From: IH12 sp041987265
GTDB taxonomy: Bacteria > Pseudomonadota > Alphaproteobacteria > Caulobacterales > Hyphomonadaceae
Assembly: GCA_041987265.1 (NCBI GenBank)
Contig: JBHIWT010000084.1
Span: forward strand, 1-13,921
Reading direction: 5' to 3'
DNA: 13,921 nucleotides
Shown piece after piece: positions 7,389 through 13,921 of this stretch. The number at the start of each line of letters is the position of its first letter. The stretch's first letter is position 1. A program made the translations under genes and the position numbers. The notes under the pieces are model-generated. The model saw only the letters and a program-made list of their open reading frames with translations. It was not told where the DNA came from and did not search any database.

Positions 7389-7589
7389 TTACTCGGAAGG
7401 TGCCGGTGCGGGTACCTCGACCTTCGGAACTTCGACCGTGATGTCCGCCTTGTCGCCGGTGAAACCGCCATTGACGTAGAACACGGCAGCGACGATCAGG
7501 ACCACTACCAGAATGCCGGCAAGGAACCAGCTTCCGCCCGAGCCGCCGCGCTCGACGACGGTGGTTTCGCGATCATGGATATCGGACAT
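7389..7589 (-). CDS. Small one-pass membrane protein, copy 2 (unknown function)
   Basis: This 66-residue paralogue of the protein at 6867-7076 has an acidic/basic N-terminus (MSDIHDRETTVVERGG) and a Gly/Ser stretch. A clean hydrophobic helix at about residues 21-40 follows (WFLAGILVVVLIVAAVFYV), then a C-terminal part with EVPKVEVPAPAP. The start at 7589 has GGAG just upstream on the minus strand. The general pattern, a short charged head containing TTVVER, one helix and a tail with VPKVEV, resembles small uncharacterised membrane proteins of rhizobia from memory; I assign no function. It converges on the recN remnant 7 bases away and diverges from the flavoprotein gene at 7870. Compared with copy 1 it looks better preserved, with no charged residue in the helix. 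Confidence 0.82.
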   Translation of the reverse strand: MSDIHDRETTVVERGGSGGSWFLAGILVVVLIVAAVFYVNGGFTGDKADITVEVPKVEVPAPAPSE

Positions 7590-7869
7590 GGTGGGTTCTC
7601 CGTTCGTTTGTTGATGTTGTTGTATTCTCGCATTCGAAAGGAGAGGAAACGCCCGAACCCCGGCAAGGTTCCGGCGGGCGAGTTACAGACATTTTCTTCG
7701 TGTCTTGGGTCCATGAAAAATAGCCGTCACCTCAGGGGTTACTGACTGTCAATCGATCGTCGCCTTGTGCAGTGCACTACCGGTTACCGATATTCGGTCT
7801 CTCGCAACGACCCGTGTCTCCTCCCAAGACAGGTCGCCATCACGGCACAGCACCAAGGAGTTTTTTCAC
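7590..7869. promoter_or_regulatory. Divergent control region between small gene 2 and the flavoprotein gene
   Basis: This 280-base gap has no supported gene. An imperfect hairpin at 7650-7676 (CGCC-c-GAACC / GGTTC-c-GGCG) lies closer to the minus-strand gene. Two short palindromes are close together at 7767-7777 (GTGCA-G-TGCAC) and 7786-7798 (ACCGA-TAT-TCGGT). They could be operator half-sites for a regulator of the flavoprotein gene, whose ATG is about 75-100 bases downstream. I see no convincing sigma-70 boxes. A strong AAGGAG ribosome-binding site at 7855-7860 fixes the start of the downstream gene at 7870. Confidence 0.35.
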
Positions 7870-8469
7870 ATGTCATCCAAACCGAAGGTCGGTGTCATCA
7901 TCGGCTCGACCCGCCCCGGACGCTTTGCCGACAAGCCGGCGCAATGGATCGCCGAGCGCGCCAAGGTCACCGGCAAGTTCGATGTCGAAATCGTCGATCT
8001 GCGCGATTACGGTCTGCCGCTGTTCGAAGAGAAATTGTCCCCTGCATGGGGCCCGTCCGAAGGCGCGGCTGCACAGGCCTGGCAAAAGAAGATCGACAGC
8101 CTCGACGGCTACATCGTGTTGGCCGCTGAATACAATCGCGGGCCGACGGGTGCGCTGAAGAACGCACTCGACCATGCCTACAATGAATGGAACCGCAAGC
8201 CGGTGGCCTTTGTCGGCTATGGCGGTGTGGGCGGCGCACGCGCCGTCGAGCAGCTGCGCCTGATCGCCATCGAACTGCAGATGGCGCCGATCCGTGCCGG
8301 TGTGCACATCCTGCTCCCGGACTTCATGGCGATCATGCAGGGCGAAAAACAGCTCGGCGAGATCGACCACCTCAACCAGGGCGCCGACGACATGCTGGCG
8401 CAGTTCGACTGGTGGCTGAAGACCCTGACCCTGGCGCGCAAGGGCGAGGCCGAGGCAAAGGCCGCCTGA
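7870..8469 (+). CDS. NADPH-dependent FMN reductase family flavoprotein
   Basis: The 199-residue protein belongs to the flavodoxin-like NADPH-dependent FMN reductase family, which includes FMN, quinone, chromate and azo reductases. The phosphate-binding loop GSTRPGR is at residues 12-18. The family motif usually written PEYN appears as AEYNRGPTGALKNALD from residue 86, and the flavin-binding loop VGYGGVGGARA lies at about 115-125. The start at 7870 is preferred to an upstream in-frame ATG at 7765 because of AAGGAG nine bases before it and because the Rossmann-like strand begins directly (KPKVGVIIGSTR). Tandem in-frame stops (TGA TAA) end it, followed by a terminator, so it is probably monocistronic. 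The physiological substrate cannot be read from sequence; quinone or chromate reductase are alternatives. Confidence 0.88.
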   Translation: MSSKPKVGVIIGSTRPGRFADKPAQWIAERAKVTGKFDVEIVDLRDYGLPLFEEKLSPAWGPSEGAAAQAWQKKIDSLDGYIVLAAEYNRGPTGALKNALDHAYNEWNRKPVAFVGYGGVGGARAVEQLRLIAIELQMAPIRAGVHILLPDFMAIMQGEKQLGEIDHLNQGADDMLAQFDWWLKTLTLARKGEAEAKAA

Positions 8470-8501
8470 TAACGGCGAAGCCGTAATCCTGGCAATAGTC
8501 G

Positions 8502-8531
8502 CGAGGCGCTTTCGGGCGCCTCGTTTTCTTT
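8502..8531 (+). terminator. Intrinsic terminator after the flavoprotein gene
   Basis: CGAGGCGC (8502-8509), loop TTTCGG and GCGCCTCG (8516-8523) make a perfect 8-base GC-rich stem directly followed by TTTTCTTT. A smaller hairpin, ACGGC-GAA-GCCGT (8472-8484), precedes it just after the stop codons. This is the clearest terminator in the window. Confidence 0.88.
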
Positions 8532-8616
8532 CGCGTCAGGGGAGCATTCTGCGTTCCCTCGCGCCGGCAACCGTGCCATCCTGCCCGTCACTGATCATGA
8601 TCGCCGGGGGCTTGCC

Positions 8617-9237
8617 ATGACACGCGCCATGCGCACCGCAATGCTTCTCCTGTTCGCTGTCATCGTGTTGACGGCTGGATTCGGGGCAGCTGATGCCAAA
8701 CTCGTCGTGCGCGAGCGTATTGTGACCTATCCGATCAAGGGCAGGACCGGTATCGAGCTCGGCAAGGCGATGGTCGTGCTGGGGCCAAAGCACACCCATA
8801 TGCGCGGTGCCGTCGCGACGACGGCGACGAAGTTCGAATTTCTCGATCCGGTGCTCCGGGTCGAGAATGGCCGTTGCGTGGTGAAGGACGTGACGGTGAA
8901 GCTCACCATCACCTATCAGTTTCCGAAGTGGACCAACGCCTCGGTATCGAGCACGAAGCTGCGCCGCGCCTGGAAGACCTTTTATGCCGAGTTGAGCCGG
9001 CACGAGAAGACGCATGGCCGCATCGCGCGCAAATACGGTGCGCTGGTCGAGCGCGAATTGAAGCGCATGTCCGGCACGCAGGTCTTCGGCTGCCGCGATT
9101 TCGGGCAATGGTCGAAGCTAAGGTTCGCTTCGCTGGCGGCCCGGCTCAAGAACGAGCAGGCGGCCTTCGACCGACGGGAAGAGCAGCGCAACAGCAAGAT
9201 TTCACGATTGCAGTTATCGCTTTTCAAAACCAGATAG
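8617..9237 (+). CDS. Secreted DUF922-type putative zinc metalloprotease
   Basis: The 206-residue protein has an N-terminal signal peptide: a basic start, a hydrophobic core at residues 8-24, and likely cleavage after AADA near residue 27. The mature part resembles the DUF922 family of predicted secreted zinc-dependent proteases. It has the YPIKGRTGIELGKAM segment near residues 38-52 and the metal-binding HExxH motif HEKTH at residues 129-133 (SRHEKTHGRIA). Two cysteines, Cys87 and Cys159, could form a periplasmic disulfide. The ATG at 8617 is preceded by GGGGG at fair spacing; alternative ATGs at 8632 and 8641 would shorten the signal peptide but keep it functional-looking. It sits after a strong terminator, so it should have its own promoter in 8532-8616. 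Proteolytic activity is predicted for the family, not shown here. Confidence 0.82.
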   Translation: MTRAMRTAMLLLFAVIVLTAGFGAADAKLVVRERIVTYPIKGRTGIELGKAMVVLGPKHTHMRGAVATTATKFEFLDPVLRVENGRCVVKDVTVKLTITYQFPKWTNASVSSTKLRRAWKTFYAELSRHEKTHGRIARKYGALVERELKRMSGTQVFGCRDFGQWSKLRFASLAARLKNEQAAFDRREEQRNSKISRLQLSLFKTR

Positions 9238-9388
9238 GCTTGCCTTCCGGGATCAGCACTGACCGGCCTTGTCAGAAGCGTCGATCTTCGGGCTGGTTAT
9301 CCACGTCGATGCACCGGAAACTGGTATCGCTTAGTGACGGAATTGCTCTAAATTCGGATGCACAAGTTCACGCATTCCGGCCGCTAGC

Positions 9389-11521
9389 ATGTCAGATTCC
9401 ACCGCCTTGAAAACGAAGCCCGTCGATGAATTGACGCCCGATGAGGCGGCGGTAGAACTGGCGCGGCTAGCGACCGAGATTACCGGTCACGACGCGGCCT
9501 ATTACGCCGAGGATGCACCAAAGGTCAGCGACGCCGAGTATGACGCGTTGCGCCAGCGCAACATCGCCATCGAGCAGCGCTTTCCCGATCTCGTGCGCGA
9601 GGATTCTCCCTCGAAGAAGGTCGGCTACGCCGTCGCCTCGAAATTCGACAAGATCCGTCACCGCGTGCCGATGCTGTCGCTCGACAATGCGTTTTCCGAC
9701 GAGGACGTGGTCGACTTCGTGGCACGTGTGCGCCGTTTCCTGAAGCTGGAACCGGATGCCGAACTTATCCTGACCGCGGAGCCCAAGATCGACGGGCTGT
9801 CGCTCTCCTTGCGCTATGAGAATGGCAAACTCGTCTATGCGGCGACGCGCGGCGACGGCGCGGAGGGCGAGGACGTTACCGCCAATGCGCGGACAATCGA
9901 CGACATTCCCGAAACGCTTTCCGGTGATCCGCCCGACATCCTGGAGGTGCGCGGCGAGGTCTACATGACCGCGGCCGATTTCGAAGCGCTGAATGCGCGC
10001 CAATTGGCCGAGGGCAAGCCGACCTATGTCAATCCGCGCAACACGGCGGCCGGCTCGCTGCGCCAGCTCGATGCCGGCGTGACGGCATCGCGGCCGCTGA
10101 AATTCTTTGCCTATGCCTGGGGCGAAGTGAGTGCGATGCCGGCCAGCTCGCAATTCGAGATGGTGAGCAAGCTTGAGGATTACGGCTTCACCATCAACCC
10201 GCTGATGAAGCGGTTTTCCAGCGCTGCTGAACTGATCGAGCACTACCACCATATCGAGGAGGTGCGCGCGACGCTGGGCTACGACATCGACGGCGTGGTC
10301 TACAAGGTCGACGATCTGGCGCTGCAGACCCGGCTCGGCTTCGTCTCGCGCAGCCCGCGCTGGGCGATCGCGCACAAATTCCCGGCCGAGAAGGCGATGA
10401 CCATTCTGGAAGCCATCGACATCCAGGTCGGGCGCACGGGCGCGCTGACCCCGGTGGCGCGGCTGAAGCCGGTGACCGTGGGCGGCGTGGTCGTCGAGAA
10501 CGCGACCTTGCACAATGCCGAGGAGATCGAGCGCCTCGGCGTGAAGATCGGCGATACGGTGATCGTGCAGCGCGCCGGCGACGTCATTCCGCAGGTGCTG
10601 GGCTATGTCGAGGATCGCCGGCCGGACGACGCCAGGACGTTCGAGTTTCCGACGAAATGCCCGTGCCCGCTTGAGACCGACATCGTGCGCGAGGAAACGG
10701 CCGGCGGCGTGGAGGGTGTGGTCCGGCGCTGTTCGGGCGAATTCGCCTGTCCCTACCAGCGCAAGGAGCACCTCAAGCTGTTCGTGTCGCGGCGCGCCTT
10801 CGACATCGACGGGCTTGGCGAGAAACAGATCGAGTCGTTCTACGACGACGACATGCTGCCGATCCGCACGCCGGGCGACATCTTCACGCTGCGCACGCGC
10901 GACGAGGCCAACCCGCTGCAGAAACTGAAGAACCGCGACGGTTATGGCGAGGTTTCGGCGGGCAAGCTGTTCGACGCGATCGATGTACGCCGCGAGATCG
11001 AGCTGGAACGGTTGATCTACGCGCTCGGCATCCGCCATGTCGGCGAGGCGACGGCTAGGACGCTGGCGCGCGCCTACGGTTCCTGGACGGCGTTCGAGGA
11101 AGCGGCGCTGAAGATTGCCGATGGCGACGAGGCGGCGCGCGAGGAGATGGACGCGCTCGAAGATATCGGCGAGGCGGTGATCGTTGCGGTGGCACGCTAT
11201 TTCGCCGAGCCGCACAACCGCAAGATGGTCGAGGATCTGGTCGGCCAGCTCACGACCATTATCGAACCCGAAAAGCCGGCTTCCGATTCACCCGTTGCCG
11301 GAAAGACGGTGGTCTTCACCGGATCGCTGGAACGGATGAGCCGCGACGAGGCCAAGGCCATGGCCGAGCGGCTGGGCGCCAAGGCGTCGGGTTCGGTCTC
11401 GGCCAAGACCGATCTCGTCGTTGCGGGCCCCGGTGCCGGTTCGAAGCTGAAGAAGGCCGCCGAACTCGGCATCGAGGTCATCGACGAGGATGCGTGGTTC
11501 GACCTTGTGGGCGAGAAATAG
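9389..11521 (+). CDS. ligA: NAD+-dependent DNA ligase LigA
   Basis: LigA seals nicks during replication and repair using NAD+. At 710 residues it has the full family architecture. The Ia-like N-terminus includes YYAEDAPKVSDAEYDAL (about 39-55). The adenylation domain has the catalytic Lys133 in EPKIDGLSL, with downstream motifs GDGAEGEDVT, EVRGEVYM and ATLHNAEEI. The OB fold is followed by a zinc finger with Cys424, Cys426, Cys448 and Cys454. HhH repeats cover about 500-600, and a C-terminal BRCT domain runs from about 633 (VAGKTVVFTGSLERMSRDEA). The first zinc-finger pair is C-x-C rather than the C-x-x-C of E. coli; I believe this is usual in rhizobial LigA. The ATG at 9389 lacks a strong ribosome-binding site. 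In related genomes ligA is often close behind recN; here 2.5 kb separates them. Confidence 0.97.
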   Translation: MSDSTALKTKPVDELTPDEAAVELARLATEITGHDAAYYAEDAPKVSDAEYDALRQRNIAIEQRFPDLVREDSPSKKVGYAVASKFDKIRHRVPMLSLDNAFSDEDVVDFVARVRRFLKLEPDAELILTAEPKIDGLSLSLRYENGKLVYAATRGDGAEGEDVTANARTIDDIPETLSGDPPDILEVRGEVYMTAADFEALNARQLAEGKPTYVNPRNTAAGSLRQLDAGVTASRPLKFFAYAWGEVSAMPASSQFEMVSKLEDYGFTINPLMKRFSSAAELIEHYHHIEEVRATLGYDIDGVVYKVDDLALQTRLGFVSRSPRWAIAHKFPAEKAMTILEAIDIQVGRTGALTPVARLKPVTVGGVVVENATLHNAEEIERLGVKIGDTVIVQRAGDVIPQVLGYVEDRRPDDARTFEFPTKCPCPLETDIVREETAGGVEGVVRRCSGEFACPYQRKEHLKLFVSRRAFDIDGLGEKQIESFYDDDMLPIRTPGDIFTLRTRDEANPLQKLKNRDGYGEVSAGKLFDAIDVRREIELERLIYALGIRHVGEATARTLARAYGSWTAFEEAALKIADGDEAAREEMDALEDIGEAVIVAVARYFAEPHNRKMVEDLVGQLTTIIEPEKPASDSPVAGKTVVFTGSLERMSRDEAKAMAERLGAKASGSVSAKTDLVVAGPGAGSKLKKAAELGIEVIDEDAWFDLVGEK

Positions 11522-11525
11522 TGCA

Positions 11526-11552
11526 TTGATGACCCGCGGGCCGCGTCATTGA
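11526..11552 (+). terminator. Hairpin after ligA, possible weak terminator
   Basis: The segment TTGATGA...CGCGG-G-CCGCG-TCATTGA can fold into a stem with a two-base bulge, about 9 strong pairs plus flanking wobbles, five bases after the ligA stop. No proper T-run follows (GCGTGCAACAATATTTC), so termination by this element alone is doubtful. Confidence 0.4.
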
Positions 11553-11630
11553 AGCGTGCAACAATATTTCTGCACTGACTTTCAGGGCGTCGTCGCCTAA
11601 AAGACCGGTTCGAAATCGAAAGCAATCCCC

Positions 11631-12365
11631 ATGGATGAGGAAATCAAGGGCGGCCTTCGCGTCGCCGTGCCGGTCATCGTCTCCGTGCTGCCCTTCGGCC
11701 TGCTGTTCGGGGCGCTCGCCGTCGACAACGGGATGAGCGTATTCCAGGCGGTGCTGATGAGCGCGACCCTGTTCGCCGGGGCGAGCCAGATGGTCGGCCT
11801 TGAGCTGTTCGGCCAGACGATCGCACCCTGGCTGGTGGTGTTTTCGGTCTTCGCCGTCAATTTCCGCCATGTGCTCTATTCGGCGGCGATGGGGCGGCAT
11901 ATGGGGCGGTTCACGTTAATGCAGAAGGCGGTGTCCTTCTTCCTTCTGACCGACCCGCAATATGCCATCGCCGAGGCGAGGGTCGAATCGGGCAAGCCGT
12001 TGACCTTCCGCTGGTATTTCTCGGCGGGCCTGACCCTTTACATCGTCTGGATCGTGGTGACCTGGATGGGCGCGCTGTTCGGCCAGCTCCTGCCGGATTC
12101 GCATGCGCTCGGCCTGGACTACCTGCTGACGATCTATTTCCTTGGCCTCGTCATGAGTTTCCGCAAACGCGCGCTCTGGCTTCCGGTGGTCGCGGCCAGT
12201 TCCGTCGCCTCGATCATCGCCTGGTATCTGGTCGGCTCGCCCTGGCATGTCTCGCTCGGCGCGCTCGCGGGCATTCTGGTGGCCGTGGCTGCGCCGCTCG
12301 GTGATGACCCGGACGACGCGTTCGGGCAGGAAGACGGGATCGGCGAGGGGAGGGCCGGGCAATGA
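11631..12365 (+). CDS. azlC: AzlC family branched-chain amino acid exporter large subunit
   Basis: AzlC-type proteins form, with a small AzlD partner, an inner-membrane exporter for branched-chain amino acids (the BrnFE/YgaZH group). The 244-residue protein contains several hydrophobic segments. Conserved AzlC features include LPFGLLFGALAVDNGMSV near residues 22-39, LFAGASQMVGLELF near 46-59, and FAVNFRHVLYSAAMG near 74-88. LLTDPQYAIAEAR follows near 105-117. The acidic C-terminal tail (GDDPDDAFGQEDG) is cytosolic-looking. The ATG at 11631 lacks a clear Shine-Dalgarno; I found no better start. The stop overlaps the azlD start (ATGA), so the two are translationally coupled. Substrate specificity is inferred from the family only. 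Confidence 0.92.
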   Translation: MDEEIKGGLRVAVPVIVSVLPFGLLFGALAVDNGMSVFQAVLMSATLFAGASQMVGLELFGQTIAPWLVVFSVFAVNFRHVLYSAAMGRHMGRFTLMQKAVSFFLLTDPQYAIAEARVESGKPLTFRWYFSAGLTLYIVWIVVTWMGALFGQLLPDSHALGLDYLLTIYFLGLVMSFRKRALWLPVVAASSVASIIAWYLVGSPWHVSLGALAGILVAVAAPLGDDPDDAFGQEDGIGEGRAGQ

Positions 12366-12664
12366 GCGACACCGAAATGACCATGGTCATTCTGGCGGCG
12401 GCGGTTGCGACCTACATCACCCGGATCGGCGGCGATCTCGTTCTGTCGCGCTTTCGCGTCATCCATCCGCGCGTGCAGGCCGGACTCAACGCGGTGCCAG
12501 CGGCGGTTCTGGCGACCATCGTGGCGCCGGCTGCCTATCAGGGCGGCATTGCCGAACTGGCGGCGCTTGCCGTTGCGGCGCTCGCCTCGCTGCGATTCGG
12601 GCTGACCGTGCTGTTCGCGGCAGGTGCCGCGACGCTGATCGCGATGCGGGCGCTGGGGTTCTAG
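12362..12664 (+). CDS. azlD: AzlD family branched-chain amino acid exporter small subunit
   Basis: This 100-residue protein with about four hydrophobic helices is the typical size and partner of AzlC. AzlD hallmarks are the early ATYITRIGGDLVLSR segment at about residues 16-30 and the conserved LNAVPAAVLATIVAP near 44-58. Its ATG lies inside the azlC stop region (four-base ATGA overlap), with GAGGGGAGGG upstream acting as the ribosome-binding site. Its TAG stop shares bases with the stop of the convergent aminopeptidase gene: the palindrome CTAG at 12661-12664 supplies both. Confidence 0.92.
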   Translation: MSDTEMTMVILAAAVATYITRIGGDLVLSRFRVIHPRVQAGLNAVPAAVLATIVAPAAYQGGIAELAALAVAALASLRFGLTVLFAAGAATLIAMRALGF

Positions 12665-13803
12665 CGTTTCAGCGGCGCACAGGCGGCTTCCAACCAGACC
12701 AGATCCTCGCCATCCAGATGCGGCGCCAGCCTTCCGCGCACGGCCTCGTGATAGGCGTCGAGCCAGGCGATCTCGGCTGGTGTGAGCAGCGAAAGGTCGA
12801 TCAGGCGGCGGTCGATGGACGCGAAGGTCAGCGTCTCGAACTCCATGAAGCCTTCGCCCGCCACCTCGCTGTCGCGCACCAGCACCAGATTCTCGATGCG
12901 AATGCCGTAGGCGCCTTCGCGGTAATATCCGGGTTCGTTCGACAGGATCATGCCGGGCTTCAGCGGCTCCATGCCGCGTTTCGAGATGCTGGCCGGTCCC
13001 TCGTGCACGGACAGATAGGCGCCGACGCCGTGGCCCGTGCCATGGGCATAGTCCTTGCCGCGCTCCCACAGCGCACGCCGTGCGAAGCCGTCGATCTCGA
13101 TACCGCGCGTGCCGTCGGGAAAACGTGCCGTGGCGATGGCGATGTGGCCCTTCAGGACGAGGGTGAAATCCTCGGCCGCACCGGCCGGCGGTTCGCCGAT
13201 GGCGACTGTGCGGGTGATGTCGGTGGTGCCGTCCTCGTACTGGCCGCCGGAATCGACCAGATAGAGCGAATTGGCCTCCAGCGTGCGGTTGGTGTCGGTG
13301 GTCACGCGGTAGTGGACGATGGCGCCATTGGGGCCGGCGCCCGAGATCGTGTCGAAGGAGATGTCCTTCAATTCAGAATTCATTTCGCGGGCGGTGCCGG
13401 CACGGAAGCCTTCGAGGCTTTCAGCGACTGAGATCTCGTCGGTCGTGCCGGGCGCCTGCCGGTCGAGCCAGGCCAGGAAGCGGGCGACCGCGACGCCGTC
13501 GCGTAGATGCGCGGCGCGCGAACCGGCGATCTCCGCCTCGTTCTTGATCGCTCTGGGGAGTGTGGCCGGATCGCGTTCCTCGACGATCTCTCCGCCTGCC
13601 TCGGCAATCGTATCGGCGATGGCGCAGGCGACCAGCGCGGGATCGCACAGGAAGCGCTTGCCGGCGGCTGTTTCGGCCAGATGCGCGAGAAGGGCGTCGG
13701 GAGCGGCGATGTCGGCCACGGCCTCGATGTCGGCGCGAACCGCTTCACCGAGCTTGTCCGGGTCGATGAACAGCGTCGGGCGGCCCTCGACCGGCACCGA
13801 AGC
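12661..13803 (-). pseudogene. Xaa-Pro aminopeptidase (M24B), 5' truncated
   Basis: This is the C-terminal part of a metal-dependent aminopeptidase P of the long (about 600-residue) alphaproteobacterial type, which removes N-terminal residues preceding proline. About 380 residues remain: the end of the second creatinase-like domain (GRPTLFIDPDKL) and the whole M24 catalytic domain. Counting from the GTG codon at 13797, the five metal ligands are intact: Asp182 and Asp193 (LVDSGGQYEDGTTDITRT), His256 (HGTGHGVG), Glu288 (SNEPGYY) and Glu302 (RIENL). The upstream creatinase-N domain, roughly 220 residues, is missing. Family-like sequence stops near 13803, and the frame reaches a stop at 13852-13854. 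A GTG start at 13797 is possible but has no good ribosome-binding site. The gene is probably inactivated by an insertion or rearrangement, unless the junction is an assembly artefact. Confidence 0.8.
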
Positions 13804-13812
13804 GCTAACGCG

Positions 13813-13921
13813 TTGGCGACCTTGAAATCTATTAGCGAGATCCTCAGCGATTTAGACGAAAAATCTTCCGCATGGGTCAAAAAGAATGTTCCGAAGGCGG
13901 CCACCGATGGTATTGCGCGAG
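13813..13921 (+). CDS. Partial foreign-looking reading frame at the window edge
   Basis: From the aminopeptidase breakpoint (about 13804) to the window end the base composition falls: about 47 GC in the last 100 bases, with third-position GC near 57%, clearly below its neighbours. The plus-strand frame reading ALATLKSISEILSDLDEK... stays open to the edge and ends VPKAATDGIAR. The other two plus frames contain early stops. A TTG at 13813 is a possible start; no clear ribosome-binding site is seen. The residue pattern, with helical charged sequence then VPKAATDGIARA-like text, reminds me of phage minor tail proteins, but this is weak and I give no name. One minus-strand frame is also open here, so strand is uncertain. 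Confidence 0.3.
   Translation, partial: MATLKSISEILSDLDEKSSAWVKKNVPKAATDGIAR

Larger units (their letters stand above)
6789..7589. repeat. Diverged tandem duplication: recN 3' end plus convergent small gene
   Basis: Copy 1 is the recN tail (6789-6854) facing the minus-strand gene 6867-7076, 12 bases apart. Copy 2 is the recN-like tail (7316-7381) facing the minus-strand gene 7389-7589, 7 bases apart. The gene order, convergent orientation and spacing are the same in both. The recN tails share 56 of 66 bases by hand count, and the two small proteins share about 35 identical residues over 66. Further recN homology upstream in copy 2 (7238-7301) shows that the duplicated unit once reached at least to the Walker B region. 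No insertion-sequence ends or transposase are visible at the boundaries. Confidence 0.9.

Noticed and set aside
6855..7589. Insertion sequence as the cause of the recN duplication
   Set aside because: I see no transposase frame, terminal inverted repeats or target-site duplication around the unit.
7765..7869. N-terminal extension of the flavoprotein to ATG 7765
   Set aside because: The extension is unlike the family, and a strong AAGGAG sits just before ATG 7870.
9297..9305. TTATCCACG, one base from the DnaA-box consensus, upstream of ligA
   Set aside because: It is a single isolated site with no cluster or AT-rich unwinding region nearby; one near-match is expected by chance.
9467..11215. 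582-codon minus-strand frame opposite ligA
   Set aside because: It is rich in Arg/His/Leu as expected for antisense of GC-rich coding DNA, and LigA motifs account for the plus strand throughout.
12247..13431. 394-codon plus-strand frame running from azlC through azlD and opposite the aminopeptidase
   Set aside because: It overlaps three well-supported genes in other frames and shows no recognisable domain.

Overview
The window looks like chromosomal core sequence of an alphaproteobacterium of the order Hyphomicrobiales (Rhizobiales), probably close to the Phyllobacteriaceae (Mesorhizobium/Nitratireductor-like). The evidence is high GC, strong G/C bias at third codon positions, an FtsZ with a very long Pro/Gln/Ala-rich linker ending in the rhizobial tail IPAFLRRQ, and the order ftsA-ftsZ-lpxC-bamD-recN-(...)-ligA. 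Genus-level placement is an inference.

Layout. Bases 1-5153 hold the division and envelope block: the 3' end of ftsA, a strong hairpin, ftsZ, a structured leader, lpxC (lipid A deacetylase), a terminator-like hairpin with a T-run, and bamD (outer-membrane assembly lipoprotein). recN (DNA break repair) follows bamD by 15 bases. Bases 6855-9388 are an accessory stretch between recN and ligA: two related one-pass membrane proteins on the minus strand, a decayed second recN 3' end between them, an NADPH-dependent FMN reductase-like flavoprotein, and a secreted DUF922-type putative metalloprotease with HExxH. Then come ligA (NAD+-dependent DNA ligase) and the azlCD branched-chain amino-acid exporter pair. 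On the minus strand lies a 5'-truncated Xaa-Pro aminopeptidase (M24B). At the right edge composition changes abruptly, to about 47% GC over the last 100 bases, and a foreign-looking reading frame begins.

Most interesting result. The unit 'recN 3' end plus convergent small membrane-protein gene' is present twice in tandem. The second recN copy is a remnant. It keeps the Walker B neighbourhood, with the catalytic Asp and Glu replaced, and the last 22 codons including the stop, with about 220 bp deleted in between. Those 22 codons differ from the live recN at 10 positions, all silent. This fits a recN that diverged under selection, either in another lineage or as an old functional paralogue, and only later decayed. 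The small genes show a possible opposite pattern: the copy beside the intact recN has a Glu inside its membrane helix, while the copy beside the broken recN looks regular.

I see no CRISPR array, tRNA, rRNA or complete insertion sequence, and no convincing undescribed defence or biosynthetic system. Most of the window is ordinary housekeeping sequence; the accessory insert and the right-hand junction merit attention.
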